A stretch of DNA of 64,000 bases from Agroathelia rolfsii (GCA_018343915.1 JABRWF010000007.1:1798001-1862000), one strand, 5' to 3'. Positions 50,146-62,179 are shown, counted from the first letter of the stretch. The notes: generated from the letters alone by a model not told the origin. Made by a program: numbers and translations.

Positions 50146-50317
50146 GGATGGACGAGAGCAAGAGACAGGACCGGTGATGCACGTGATACGCGGGCCGAAC
50201 CTTCTAAAATTGCCAATCAGTCTCGGCCTGATTTTTTTCACTTGCGCTTGGACATCCAGATCCCTTCACTCTCCCACCACCCTTCCTTCACTTTCATCCT
50301 CACTCTCAACTAAAAAA
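50146..50317. promoter_or_regulatory. 172-bp bidirectional promoter MRP4 / SSB
   Basis: Two start codons face away from each other across 172 bp. A palindromic CACGTG (50180-50185) and a CCAAT box (50213-50217, in GCCAATCAG) lie near the centre. CCAAT boxes are read by the HAP complex, commonly at respiratory and mitochondrial genes. A CT-rich leader precedes the SSB start. Confidence 0.6.
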
Positions 50318-52583
50318 ATGGCTGAAGATCTCTTCGAAGGTGCCATCGGCATTGATCTTGGCACCACCTACTCGTATGTATCCTCTAGCTATTATCTTCT
50401 CCTAGTTTTTTCACTACTGGAGCTGAGGCTAAATCGATATCCTAGATGTGTCGGTGTCATGCAAAACGACCGCGTCGAGATCATTGCCAACGATCGTTAG
50501 TGCATGGTTAAAAAAAGTGCTAAGGACACCTGAATAACCAGTTTTTACTTCTGCTTCTTTTTACAGAGGGCAACAGGACGACACCGTCCTACGTCGCTTT
50601 CTCATCTGAGGAGCGACTGATTGGCGACGCTGCAAAGAACCAGGCTGCGATGAACCCTCGCAACACTATCTTTGATGCTAAGCGTCTGATCGGTCGCCGC
50701 TTTGAGTGAGTTGTTTGTGGATTTTGTCCAACGGAGCTCTGTTCTGATTTTCATGCGATATAGTGATCCAGATGTGAAAAAGGCATGGCCATACATACCG
50801 CCTCGTGTCGAGGAAGGATGCTTACGTACAATAAAAATTCTAGGACATGACCCATTGGCCTTTCGAAGTCGTCGAGAAGGACGGCTCTCCTCTCATCAAA
50901 GTCATCTACCTTGGTGAGGAGAAGACTTTCAGCCCCCAGGAGATATCCTCCATGGTCCTTTCCAAGATGAAGGACATCTCTGAGGCCAAGCTCGGCAAGA
51001 CCGTCAAGAAGGCTGTTGTCACGTAAGTGCATACAACAATGTTTATCTTAGCTTCACATGCTCAACCTATTTGCCAGCGTGCCAGCTTACTTCAACGACT
51101 CTCAGCGTCTTGCTACCAAGGATGCTGGTGCCATTGCCGGCCTTGATGTTCTCCGTATCATGAATGAGCCTACTGCTGCTGCTATTGCTTATGGTCTCGA
51201 CCAGCAATCCAAGACGGAGAAGAACGTCCTTATCTTCGATCTTGGTGGAGGAACCTTCGATGTCTCCCTTCTGAACATTAGCGGTGGTGTCTTCGCCGTC
51301 AAGGCTACTGCTGGCGACACCCACTTGGGTGGTGAGGACTTCGACAACACCCTGTTGGAGCACTTTAAGAACGAGTTCAAGAGGAAGACTAAGTTCGATA
51401 TTTCTGAGGATGCTCGTGCTCTCCGCCGTCTTAGGAGCGCTTGCGAACGTGCCAAGCGCACACTTTCCAGCGTTACGCAGACCACTGTTGAGGTTGACTC
51501 GCTCTTCCAGGTTAGTTGGTGACTTTGTAGCATTTGCCCATTGATCCTAACTATTCACCAGGGTGAGGACTTCTCTGCCAACATTACCCGTGCTCGTTTC
51601 GAGGAGATCAACGCTGCCCTCTTCAAATCCACGCTCGAGCCTGTTGACAAGGTTCTCAAGGACGCCAAGATGGCCCGCGAGAAGGTTGATGATATCGTTC
51701 TTGTCGGTGGCTCGACTCGTATCCCCAAGATCCAGTCCCTTGTGTCTGAGTACTTCGGTGGCCGCTCCTTGAACAAGTCCATCAACCCTGATGAAGCCGT
51801 TGCTTATGGTGCTGCCGTCCAAGCAGCCGTCCTCACTGGTCAAACCTCCGAGAAGACTCAGGATCTTCTTCTTCTCGATGTTGCTCCTCTATCTCTTGGT
51901 GTTGCCATGCAGGGTGATGTCTTCGGTGTCGTCGTTCCCCGTAACACGCCCATTCCTACCAACAAGTCTAGGACATTCACCACAGTTGAGGACAACCAGA
52001 CCACCGTTACTTTCCCCGTCTATGAGGGCGAACGCACCCAATGCCGTGATAACCGCCTGCTTGGTGAATTCGAGCTCACTGGCATTCCTCCCATGCCTCG
52101 TGGCCAGGCAGAGCTTGTTACTACCTTTGAGGTCGATGCCAATGGTCTCTTGAAGGTTTCTGCTATGGACCGTGCTTCTGGTCGCAAGGCATCCATCAGT
52201 AAGTCACCTCGTAGATTTAGAGCAGTTCTTTTTGCTGAGATTCATTTACTATAGGCATCACCAACTCTGTTGGCCGTCTCTCTGCTGCTGAGATTGATCA
52301 GATGATCAAGGACGCTGAGCAGTTCAAGCAGGCAGACAAGGACTTCTCTGCCCGCCACGATGCCAAGTCCGATCTTGAGGCCTACGTCCACCAGGTCGAG
52401 AGCACTATCACCTCGCCTGAAATTGGCATGAAGCTCAAGCGTGGAGCCAAGGCTCAGGTTGAGGCCGAGCTCGCTCGTGCACTTGAGAAGCTTGAGATCG
52501 AAGATTCTTCCGCGGATGAGCTCAGGAAAGCTCAACTCGGCATCAAGCGCGCTCTCCAGAAGGCTACCGCTGGTCTCCGGTAA
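50318..52583 (+). CDS. SSB1: Ribosome-associated Hsp70 chaperone Ssb
   Basis: Ssb binds the ribosome exit tunnel with RAC and protects nascent chains. Exons are 50318-50373, 50446-50495, 50567-50705, 50764-50782, 50844-51022, 51078-51510, 51562-52198 and 52255-52583, giving 613 residues, exactly the yeast Ssb1 length. The ATPase domain shows [32 protein letters not shown] and [11 protein letters not shown]. The C-terminus ([20 protein letters not shown]) is Ssb-type and lacks the EEVD of cytosolic Ssa-type Hsp70. Exon 4 is a 19-nt microexon (DPDVKK) whose intron begins GC (AAG|GCATGG); it joins DVKK to [10 protein letters not shown] as conserved. A GT inside it (GTGAAA) would delete VKK. Codons are strongly biased to C-ending, as in highly expressed genes. 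Confidence 0.96.
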
Positions 52584-53119
52584 ACTAGCTCTTCCACATG
52601 GCTTTTTGAATTGGGGGTGTCGAATTGCGGAGTGCGCAGTTGGTTGATGGTCTTGACGTGTTATATGTATTTTCTTACCTGTTCTCATATGTTCTTAACC
52701 TTTTCATGTTTCTTGTACGACCACGCCAAAAGCAGGCATTTCGTCCTGCCCTGTTTCCAAATGTCATTTTTTTCATGTTTCTGTCTGTATTATCAACCTG
52801 ATTGCTTCAGTATTTTGGAACTTCGAATCGTGATTGATGTGTGATTGTCTGTGGTATGATAAAGTTTTCTTCGCGTGTCATTTCTTTCAACACCTCAAAA
52901 TAAGTAAGACCCTACAAGTATGAAAAGCATAGTCCAACCGAAACCTTTCTTTCACTAAGATGCGATTGATAAAGGCGGAAGACTCAGTTGGTACAACATA
53001 AACGGAAAGCCATCCTATAAGAAATTTCTCGTCAAAAACCTCCCCACCGGAAGGACAGTCCGCCAAGCTCTCATGTCCACATCTATAACGACGGAGGTGT
53101 AATGAATGGATGCGTACTA
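52584..53119. other. Intergenic between convergent SSB and RFC2
   Basis: A 536-bp tail-to-tail spacer. The SSB side is T-rich with TTTTTTCATG-like tracts around 52760, consistent with a 3' UTR. No coding signal was found. Confidence 0.35.
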
Positions 53120-54528
53120 TTAGTCTTGCAGAGCTTTGTGTATTTGTAAAGCGACTTCGAGGATCCAAAGCTCTTCATCAGCTCCATCGCAAAGGGCTTT
53201 GTCTGCCTCCGCCATAATGAGGGCGCATGAAGCCTTTTGGCGCCCGGAAAGGGTAGGATTCTCTATTATTAGGTCGTGAAGCTATATTTCGAACGTAAGC
53301 ACAGTGCTATAATTTTGGAAGAATGAAGTCGTCTTACTTGTGAAAGTGTTTGGGAGGCAGAGTATCCTTGCAGCATGAGATCCTTGACACTCCTTTTGAC
53401 AGTATCAAATGTACCAGCTTTCTTTGATCGTGTATCTTCCTCGAGTTGCATCCCATCGCCGCTGGATATGTCAAGACCCAACGTTTTGCCGAAACTGATA
53501 ACAACATCGTCAGGCACTACCCCTGCGATCTCCTGCACGTCCGCTGAAGTGATCTCCGTTGGCGGGTCGCTGCTGGAAGATAATCGTTGTGCACTTTGCA
53601 GGTATGTGATCGCGCGCCGAAGATCGCCGTTCGAAGTTGATATTAGAGTTTGGACCACATCTGGAGTGAGCGAGACTTTTTCAGCTGAGGCAATGTGCTC
53701 AAGGCGGGCGGATGTCGAGGATGAGTCTAGTGGGGTGAAGCGGAATTTAGAACACCGCGATGCGAGTGGCTCAATGATTCTAGAAGAAAAAAAGTGGTGA
53801 ATGGGTATTGGACGTCTTTCGTGGCCTTACAGAATGGCTGGTACTCGAATACCTTGTGACGTAGTTGCAAACAAGACAGAATCTGGTTATCCTTGCATAT
53901 GTTTCCATTATACGTCTCAAAGCACCTTGGGCATCTTGTGTCATAGAGTCGGCTTCGTCGAGGATAATGATTTTATAAGGGGGGCAAGGATATGTTTGGC
54001 CATCCGAAGCTACCATTTGTGCGCGTGGCGTTTGACGAGCGAAATTCTTGATCTTTTCGCGTACTACAGCGATTCCTCGTTCGTCGGACGCATTTAATTC
54101 AAGAACGCGATTCTTAAAGTTGTCTGGGCTATAAATTCGTCTCAATAACATCGCTCCAAAGATTATTTGATTGGTCCCACCCAAATAATTGCCTGGCGAG
54201 AGCAAGGATAGTAGATGTTTTCCCTGTACCAGGTGGCCCATAGAACAGCATGTGGGGAAGCTAGTTTGATCAGAGACCAAAATTTTTTTGGAGGCGGCTC
54301 GAGCCTACATTGGCCGATGAAAGCGTCTTCCTGAGTACAGCAACAGTGTGTTCCTGAGCTGAGACATCGTCGATAGTTTTGGGTCGGCTGTATAGCAATG
54401 ATGACTGAGTATCAAGCAAACCGTCCCGACAAGTTTATTTACTATTTTTCGACCCAGGGTTGTAGCGCAGGCTCGACAGCACTCTTCTGCGCCGATGAGG
54501 ATTTTGGTTGAATATTGAAGAAGGACAT
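53120..54528 (-). CDS. RFC2: Replication factor C small subunit (yeast Rfc2 / human RFC4)
   Basis: This is a subunit of the AAA+ clamp loader that puts PCNA on DNA. Minus-strand exons are 54528-54443, 54387-54309, 54260-54181, 54128-53853, 53779-53338 and 53281-53120, giving 374 residues. Motifs in order are [14 protein letters not shown], Walker [46 protein letters not shown] (Walker B), [20 protein letters not shown], the SRC motif in [12 protein letters not shown], and [30 protein letters not shown] and the collar-domain end ([16 protein letters not shown]) fit the Rfc2/RFC4 class rather than Rfc3-5. It lies head-to-head with the CAF-1 large subunit, which PCNA recruits. Confidence 0.93.
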
Positions 54529-54756
54529 GGCTCGATGACGCGGTCGAGTGTGATAATGGCCAGAGCGTGACAAGCGCGTTGTGTGGGATGACTCGTGACA
54601 CAGCGCGTTTGTCACGGGGTCACACCGTTCCTCATTGGCATAATTGCGCATCCTAAGGCTGCATTCTCTCTTAATCCAGCCGGAGATGTCTCCAACCACA
54701 GGCGGGTCTTCTCCAATATAAGAAAGGTTACTTTGTTTAAAAAATTTGTTCAGATC
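54529..54756. promoter_or_regulatory. Bidirectional promoter RFC2 / CAF-1 with MCB-like sites
   Basis: 228 bp separate two divergent start codons. Three ACGCG cores occur within about 75 bp: ACGCGG at 54538-54543, AAGCGCGTT at 54572-54580 and AGCGCGTTT at 54602-54610 (AAACGCGCT on the other strand). These resemble MluI cell-cycle boxes bound by MBF/DSC1 factors that drive G1/S genes. Confidence 0.55.
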
Positions 54757-57650
54757 ATGCAACAACAACCCACACAACCACATCTAACAACGCCAACGGA
54801 CAATCAGGCGCGTCAACATTTGGTGTTGCTCCAGTCTCATGCATCTGACGAGTACTAACAGGCGGCAACCCATGTCAACCAGCGCTAACATATACTGAAA
54901 TTAAGAAAGGGAAATTACAACTCAAACAAAAGCCGATATCATTCGACAAACTTTCAGAGACCCTGCAAGGTCTGTGCGTGTTGCCTTACGACCGATGCGG
55001 CGCACCTCATCCGATGTTTATGCTAGAAATTGTGGATTTTCGTCAAATGCTGGAACAAAGAATCCAGAGGCAGGATGAACCTCTTGCCTCGATTCCGGCA
55101 GAACACATGCCACTGATAGCAAAACTAGTCAACGAAAGGTGCGCCATTCATCTCACTTGCATTGGCCCTCTCAAGACATCGCTTCTAGTGACAAAACACT
55201 CGCCGCTCTCGTCAAGCAAATTAGACAACAGCTACTACCGGAAGAGGACGCAGACGAGGCGAAATCTCCCGCTTCGCTTGCTCTCCCTGCAGCAGCTGTA
55301 GAAGCAGCTGTTAAGGATATTAGCATCCGCACAAATCACGGCTTGGAGAATATTCATATGCCAAATGGTGGAAGAGCACCCGCCTCTCTAGCAATTTGGA
55401 GATGGGAAATCAAAGCAAAACACAGAGATTGGCTACCAAAGAGTATCCGTGAGAAAGCAGATACCAGACTGGTGGAGAGGGTTGAAGTATGTTTTCCCGC
55501 TGCCAACAACATCAAATATATCCCTAACCACTCTCTCTAGGCCAAAAAGGAGTTCATTGACTTCTTCACCAAGGCTTCCACAGAAGAGCGAGATATGCTA
55601 TGTGGCAACAAATCTTCCGGGGCTTCGAATGCAGTGACGGACAAAGCAAAAGACATTGTCATGATGGATGAAGTGGCCATGCATCCGCCCTCGGACGACA
55701 CTCTTATGGCAGTTGATATAAGTGGCGATGATGACACTACTGTTGCGTTGGACCTCGTTGCCACAGACAAAAGCGAGGATCCTGGAGCCAACGAAGATGA
55801 TATGGTCTGCATTCGACTTCAACGGCAAAATTATTGTAGCTAACCCAGTAGCATTCTTAGGCTGTCGACTCATCCTCTATACCAAAAGCTGGTAGACCTA
55901 AGAAACCGACCGATCCCGAGAAACTGGCAAAGGTATGCCGTATTTTCTATTCTAAGAAGCAAAAGACTGTTCTCATTCATCCACAGGAAAAAGAAAGACA
56001 GGAGAAGAAAGCTGCAAAGGTTGAGAAACAGCGCAAGGCCGACGAAGCCCAGAATAAATCGCGTACACTGATGGCGAACTTCTTTGGGAAGAAAGTAAAA
56101 CCCTCAGAACCTGCAGTTGCTAGTGGTCCCTCCTCCGTATCACCTTCCAAGAGTTACCATGAGGCAACAAATGGGCCATCAGAGTACGAAAAAACTTTCA
56201 AACCTTTCGTTTCCAAAAAGAATATCGAAGTGGCGCCGACGAACTGGCTCAGGTCAAGGAAGAGAGCCAAAAACAAGAGGAAAAATCTCCAACCGACAGA
56301 AAGTGTGATTATTATTGATGTAGAGGATGGCACCGAACAGAGCATTAAGGATTCAGATATTCAAGAGCTTGACCAGCCCTTCTCCAACACATGCAAGTAT
56401 TCTCTTCCTGTCCTTGTACTATTGCTAACACCCACCAACTAGATGATTTACAAAAATACTTCCGTTCTACTACTCAACATCGTCCCCGTCTAAACATTTG
56501 TCGCGATACCATACGAATACTGTTGCATCAATTATCCATTGCCGAACTATCAGATGATCCTGCGACCGTTCGCCGTATTCTTGACATATTGCGTAATCGT
56601 ACCTTGCTACCTGCCAAAGTTTTCATCTTCGCAGAAGACGCCCGACCAGGTTATCTTGGGACATGGACGCGTAGATCCTCAGTCATCACTAGTCGAAGGC
56701 CGTTTGCTCGGGATATTGCAGAACGGGATTATGGATACGATAGTGGCGAGGACTGGGAGGAGGAACAGGGCGTAGAGGGAGACGAAGTAGATGGTGCCGA
56801 CGATGACGATGATGATGCAGGGGACGAAGATGCTGATTCAGATGCTGACAGTTGGCTCGTAGACGACGATGAAGTGGAAACGGTGGATCCATCAATAGAG
56901 GAGCCGCCTTCGGAATGGGAACTTGATTTCTTGACAAGGTCTCCTCCCCCCTTGAAAAGGAAGGGACCGGCACCGGAAGAGAAAAAGAAAGAAAAACGAA
57001 GGAAAGTGATCGTTCCATTGGTACCGCTCACTCTAGGGCCAAGCTGGGAAGACCAGATCGGCCATTGTAAATTGGACACATTCGAGGGCTACAAAATCCA
57101 ATTATTCAATGGTAGGATCGAAAATAGTAATTATCACAATAAATCGCGCTTACTTTCCTTGCTCGCAGATACACCATATCCTATCGATCCTTTCACCTTC
57201 GTCTCCATCGCAGCTCCTGAAAAGGCGAAACATGTTCCAGAGCTGGCCGCTGATGGATTCATCGTTCCTCCTCTCCCAGACCACCTTGTCGCTCCGAATT
57301 CATCAGCCATCCATGATCCGTCGTCAAATACAAAGCCCACCATTACGTCCAAGCAACCCCCATTAGCACCTAAAACGCAGTTTCCAGACAACTTACTCCC
57401 CATCCTACTGCGCAAGATCGAGTCGTTGTCGACGGGCAATTTTGGGTTCATTGTCGAATCGATACATCAAGATCTCAAGGCGGAGAAAGTCAAGAAGAAC
57501 GCTATTGAAGCCAAAGTACGTGAAGTTGGGGAGAAGAGCAAGGAGAAGAAAGTTTGGGTCGTGAAGGACATGTATAAAGTAAGTACATTTATGGATTTGT
57601 GCTGGGATCGTTGATTGATTATTATCCAGGCGCTTGTTGTTCAGACGTGA
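54757..57650 (+). CDS. RLF2: Chromatin assembly factor 1 large subunit (CAF-1 p150 / Cac1)
   Basis: This is the CAF-1 large subunit, which deposits H3-H4 on newly replicated DNA through PCNA. Exons are 54757-54811, 54862-54969, 55027-55138, 55189-55486, 55541-55804, 55861-55932, 55987-56392, 56443-57111, 57169-57578 and 57630-57650, giving 804 residues. A Lys/Glu/Arg-rich helix (PEKLAKEKERQEKKAAK) corresponds to the KER region, followed by RTLMANFFGKK, a PIP-box-like motif with Arg in place of Gln. The histone-binding acidic region contains the family block GYLGTWTRR, ITSRRPFARD and YDSGEDWEEE, then an Asp-rich run. The intron after 56392 must begin GC (T|GCAAGT): the GT two codons on gives an immediate stop. 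The first short exon is the least certain. Confidence 0.9.
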
Positions 57651-57775
57651 GAAACTAATATATAATCCTAACTTTTTTGCTACTATGTACATGGGAGATG
57701 ACCTAGTTCTTGTTCATTATTGTATACTTCTTCATCGAGATGGGGTAATAGATATTTTGCATCTTGTCGAGCAAT

Positions 57776-58613
57776 TTATGACGATGCGAGTTTCCATAGC
57801 CGACGAACCTCCTGCACTGACGGAGGGGCTGATGGGTTTATGGGTATACAATGTACATCTCCCGAAGATGAACCTGCTCAGCCGATCAATATGCTTATTT
57901 CTATGAATTACTATCTCAACATACGGATAAGCATCTTGGTCATTCGACCATTGACATCCATTGTAGGTTCAAAGCCCAGACCCTTGAAGAATTCTATGCG
58001 AAGCCTATAACCATAAGGAAGATCAGTCATGGCATTCAGAGACGGATGAACTCGTACCCACGCCATGCTATCCAAATTTTTCTCGTGGTCTGCGGATGGA
58101 TCGCTCTGTTCGAGAGAGCGAGTATCATCTTTAATGACGGAAAGTTCAGCATCTCGTTGGGCCTGTGCCATGCCACAATCATTTATTGCCTTGGCTAGCG
58201 AAAGTCGAGTGCTCTCGAGCGAATTCAGTTGGGCATGGTGTTCTGCCAAAGATGGCACAGTCGGGGGACGTGTGGAAGATACACGTGCGGACTCTAGGTT
58301 CCTCGCAGTGCCTATTGACAAAGGAAGGAATGGATCAACGACGTGAGATATATCACTCAGCCCACATGCAAGTCATTTCACCCTTCAGCTTGCTTTGCGA
58401 TGCTTCTAATTCCTTCTTTCGCTTTTCAGCCGTATGAGATATACGCTCTTCGGCCGCCATGATTGTAAGAAAGTCATCGCCTGCATCAACGACTGGCGTC
58501 ACTTCTTGCAGGACTTTACTGTTTCAGTCATCAGGCTTTTGAGTAACGTAGGCAGGATGTTCAAATGACATTGCCTGTTGCAGCTCTCTTGAAGGGTTGT
58601 CTAAGTGACTCAT
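57776..58613 (-). CDS. SPC24: Kinetochore protein Spc24
   Basis: Spc24 pairs with Spc25 in the Ndc80 complex and anchors it to the inner kinetochore. Minus-strand exons are 58613-58570, 58518-58382, 58311-57925 and 57873-57776, giving 221 residues, close to the family's about 200. The N-terminal part is a coiled coil (MSHLDNPSRELQQAI, then HTAEKRKKELEASQSKLK and a Leu-heptad stretch through LAKAINDCGMAQAQRDAELS). The C-terminal globular domain has LRIEFFKGLGFEP and, after an intron, SGDVHCIPINP, matching the Spc24 signature (LKLYRSLG ... GDVHVV). A 39-nt stretch (58005-58043) has intron-like GT and AG ends and is in frame, so the protein may be 208 residues. It converges on CAF-1, whose stop is 126 bp away. 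Confidence 0.85.
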
Positions 58614-58857
58614 GTGGTATGTTCAAGTCGACCGAGTCTTGTGTTGTGAGGTGCAAGTTATGAGACAACTGTTAGTAAATCAATTTAGGAAATCGACAAC
58701 GCCCTTGATCCACGTGACCGTGACTTGCAAGGGACAACTTTCAGTACTGAAGTAAATAGATAAGAGAACTTATTTTGCATGGGCAAGAACAGAATAAATC
58801 ACTTATTAATCTGATATTATATTTTACATAGTAATAGAAGGAAGCGACGCCGTCAAA

Positions 58858-60230
58858 CTACTTCAAATTGGCAGCCACCGTCACATCTACTACAACCTTC
58901 CCCCTTGCGCGTTTGCTCATGAGACGGTCATAGGCCTTATAAAGATCCGCGAAGGGGAATATCGTGTCCACCAGCGGCTTCAATTTCCCTTCGGCTAAAT
59001 AAAGTGCAACTTGATCGAGCTGTGCCTTGTCATTACGAAGGGGAATAAGACTATAAAAGGCACAACGTTAGCGAAAATCGTTGCTGGGAAGAACATGAAA
59101 CATCGTACCTCCACCCGCGTTCCACTCCTCCAAGATATGTTGGTAAAAGTGCCACGCTGAGCGTCTTCAAAATCAGCCATATTTCTCGTGGATTCCAACT
59201 CGGTGTCGGACCTGTGGAGACGTACATGCCTCCTGGTGCGAGGTAGGCTGGGCTGTTGATGTATAATGCGGGATCTACCAAGCCAACCGCATCAAATATA
59301 AGATGATATTTAGGTGTAGGAGGGTTAGCGATAAGGAAAGAATGTAGAGGCTCTCTGGTATAATCGATGAACTACAAACACATTAGGACACATGATGCAA
59401 AAAGAATATAACAAAGCACACCTCGTCTGCACCGAGACTTCTAACAAGGCCTTCGTTTTTGGCTGAAGCCGTAGCGACGACCCGAATGCCCTGTACTTTG
59501 GCAAGTTGGATTGCAAATGCTCCCACGGAAGAACTTCCACCATTGATCAATACGGTTTGTCCCGCTTCGAGCTTTCCGATGTCAAAAAGAGCTTGGTATG
59601 CAGTGAGTACCGCGAGGCAAATGCAGGCTTCAGGAGCTGAAATATTCAATGGGCGGGGGGCGACATGATCTGCAGGTACACGGACATATTGTTGTAATGC
59701 GCCTTGGGATGATTTGATGTTGAGTTCTGAATTTCCGGTTGCATGAGTCAGACGGACATAATAAAATAATACTACAATTTAATTCACCCTTGGGAACCCA
59801 GCCAAACACACTATCTCCAGGCCTTAACCCTGTACCATTTCCATCCGCAATAACCCCAGCAAAATCATGTTCCGGCACAAGGGGCCTGCGAGCCAAGAAA
59901 TTAGGCAGAGTGCCAAGTAGTTTATATCCTCTGCAACCGACATAAGAATCATTGGGAAAAGCATTCAAAGGGCTAGGAAAGAAACATACATGGGATTCAA
60001 GGCGGCGGCCTCAACCTTAACAAGCACTTCATTAGGTCCGAGCTTTGAAGGCACAGGCGCATTATTCTTCAGTATCAGGGTTGATGGGCCTGGTAAGCCC
60101 CGGTTGATGGCAAACCTAAGTCAGCGATAGATGGTCATGTCGTGTGGGGATGGCTGATTGCTAAGCATGCTACAAACCAAGCACTTTGGGTCCGTGGAAT
60201 TTGAATAGCTGAAACAGCGGGGGACGGCAT
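58858..60230 (-). CDS. Medium-chain dehydrogenase/reductase (quinone-reductase-like), copy A
   Basis: This is an NAD(P)H-dependent reductase of the zeta-crystallin/RTN4IP1-like branch of the MDR superfamily; its substrate is unknown. Minus-strand exons are 60230-60178, 60115-59990, 59930-59788, 59726-59422, 59371-59109 and 59050-58858, giving 360 residues. The GroES-like half has APVPSKLGPNEVLVKVEAAA and RPLVPEHDFAGVI. The Rossmann half has TVLINGGSSSVGAFAIQLAK, RVVATASAKNEGLVRSLGADE and YHLIFDAVGLVDPAL. The C-terminus reads MSKRARGKVVVDV. There are no zinc-ligand Cys clusters, so it is the zinc-free type. Introns fall at the same codons as in copy B just upstream, so the two arose by tandem duplication. 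Confidence 0.9.
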
Positions 60231-60823
60231 GACAAATCAAAGAGAGCGATGTAGAGACGCAGCCAGTATTCTGAGTGATAGTTACAGGACAAAGATTTTA
60301 ACAGTAGAATGCATGCCGGGTATTTGTCCTTTCCAGATATTGAGAGTCATCATCACAGATATGGACTAGTGCCTACGGGCGGAGGTAAGAATGACATGTG
60401 GCCGCCGTCAGGCGAATTAGATGGAGGTCATTCATGGAATGCAACGCCTGATCCTACTAGTACCGTCGGGCAACCGGAGAACCAGGTAAGTACATGTTAT
60501 CCTAATGGTAGCAATGAGAATTATGTAAATTCAATTCAGGTTGCTTCAAGTTGCGTCATAAATTTACAATCCATGCGGAAACAAATTTGTGATGTCAGAA
60601 AGCATCAAAATTGGATCATTAGATTTCGCTTATAGTCACAAGTTAATCCACTTGGGTCGAGAAATTTGCGTGGGTTCAGCTTTGCCATTTGAAATTTAGC
60701 TAATGGATGTTGAGTACTGACTACTGGGCATTCATAACGTCGGGAAGCACGCAACACACTGTCAATTCACGAGTGTCGACAATAGGCATAGTATTACAAC
60801 TCGGAAATGACAGATATTACAAT
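60231..60823. other. Spacer between the two tandem reductase genes
   Basis: 593 bp holding the promoter of copy A and the 3' UTR of copy B. A plus-strand frame near 60309-60485 ends at a GTAAGT donor but has no recognisable partner exon; I treat it as non-coding. Confidence 0.35.
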
Positions 60824-62179
60824 CTATGAGTCCACGGTGGTCACATCCACTACAACCTTTCCTCTTGCGCGCTTGCTCATCTGACGCTCGTAGGCTTTGT
60901 ATACATCCGAGAACGAGAATACAGTGTCTACGACTGGCTTCAATTTCCCCTCGGCAAGATATATCCCCAGCTTATCGAGCTGAGCCTTGTCATTGTGAAC
61001 ACCGACCATTCTGAGCGTACAACGTCAATGTGGTATGATGTAAGAATGGTGAAGTGCTACACACCTCCATTTGCGTTTACCTCCTCCAAGGAACGCAGGT
61101 AAAGATGCCACGCCGATCGTCTTGAGCGTCTGCCATATGTCTCGCGCATTCAAACCTGGAGTCGTGCCCGTTGTGACATATATGCCTCCCGGTGCAAGAT
61201 AGGCCGGGCTATAGGTGTACAATGCTGGGTCAAGCAGACCTACAGCATCAAATATGAGGTGATATTTAGGCGAGGGTGGTTGATCAGTTAGGAATGAGTG
61301 CAACGGCTGCTTAGTGTAGTCGATAAACTAAAAGCAGGTTCGTTAGAATACGTCATCATAACAAAGAAAGTTCAACACACCTCGTCCGCACCAAGACTTC
61401 TGACGAGTTCTTCATTCTTACTAGAAGCCGTAGCAACAACGCGAGCGCCATGGGCTTTTGCGAGCTGAATTGCAAAAGCACCGACAGAAGAGCTTCCGCC
61501 ATTAATCAGCACTGTCTGTCCGTCTTCAAGCTTCCCGACGTCAAAAAGGCCTTGGTAAGCAGTAAGTGCTGCCAGTGAGATGCTGGCTTCGACAGCAGTA
61601 ACATTTGAAGGGCGAATGGTGATATGGTCTGCAGGCAAACGCAAATATTGCTGCAAGACGCCTTGTGAGGTTTTCATGTTGAGGGCTAGTTTTTGTTAAC
61701 GTGAGATGGGCAGGTCTGAGATAACAGGAGAAAAACACAAGCTCACAGACAGGAACCCAGCCAAACACACGATCGCCAGACTTAAACTCTGTGCCATTAC
61801 CGTCTACGACGATGCCAGCGAAATCATGCTCTGGAACTAAAGGTCGTTTGGCTAGGAAGTTAGGCAGAAAAGCAAGTATTTTGTATCCACTGCGACGATT
61901 CAAAGTTAGTTCCTTCAGATAACGCTCTGACGATATCTCGTAAGGAACGTACACAGGGTTTAGAGCAGCAGCTTCAACCTGGACGAGTACTTCATTAGGC
62001 GCAAGTTTTGAAGGTACAGGAGCATCGGTCCTAAGTTTCAAGGTGGAAGGACCTGGCGAGCCTCGGTTGATAGCAAACCTAAAGTTTTTATTGGTAAGCT
62101 GGTAATGTGGATAAGACCGTGGATTTGATACAAACCAAGCCCTTTGAGTTTGCGGAATAGCAGAATCGACAGTGGTCAT
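60824..62179 (-). CDS. Medium-chain dehydrogenase/reductase (quinone-reductase-like), copy B
   Basis: This is the tandem paralogue of copy A, with the same domain order. Minus-strand exons are 62179-62136, 62078-61953, 61889-61747, 61685-61381, 61327-61065 and 61010-60824, giving 355 residues. The four internal exons are 126, 143, 305 and 263 nt, identical in length to those of copy A; only the first and last differ (44 versus 53 and 187 versus 193 nt). Motifs are FAINRGSPGPSTLKL, RPLVPEHDFAGIVVDGNGT, TVLINGGSSSVGAFAIQLAK, YHLIFDAVGLLDPAL and MSKRARGKVVVDV. No zinc-ligand cluster is present. It is transcribed in the same direction as copy A, about 600 bp upstream of it. Substrate is unknown. 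Confidence 0.9.

Noticed and set aside
60309..60485. Plus-strand frame ending at a GTAAGT donor between the reductase copies
   Set aside because: No joinable downstream exon and no recognisable motif; likely chance.
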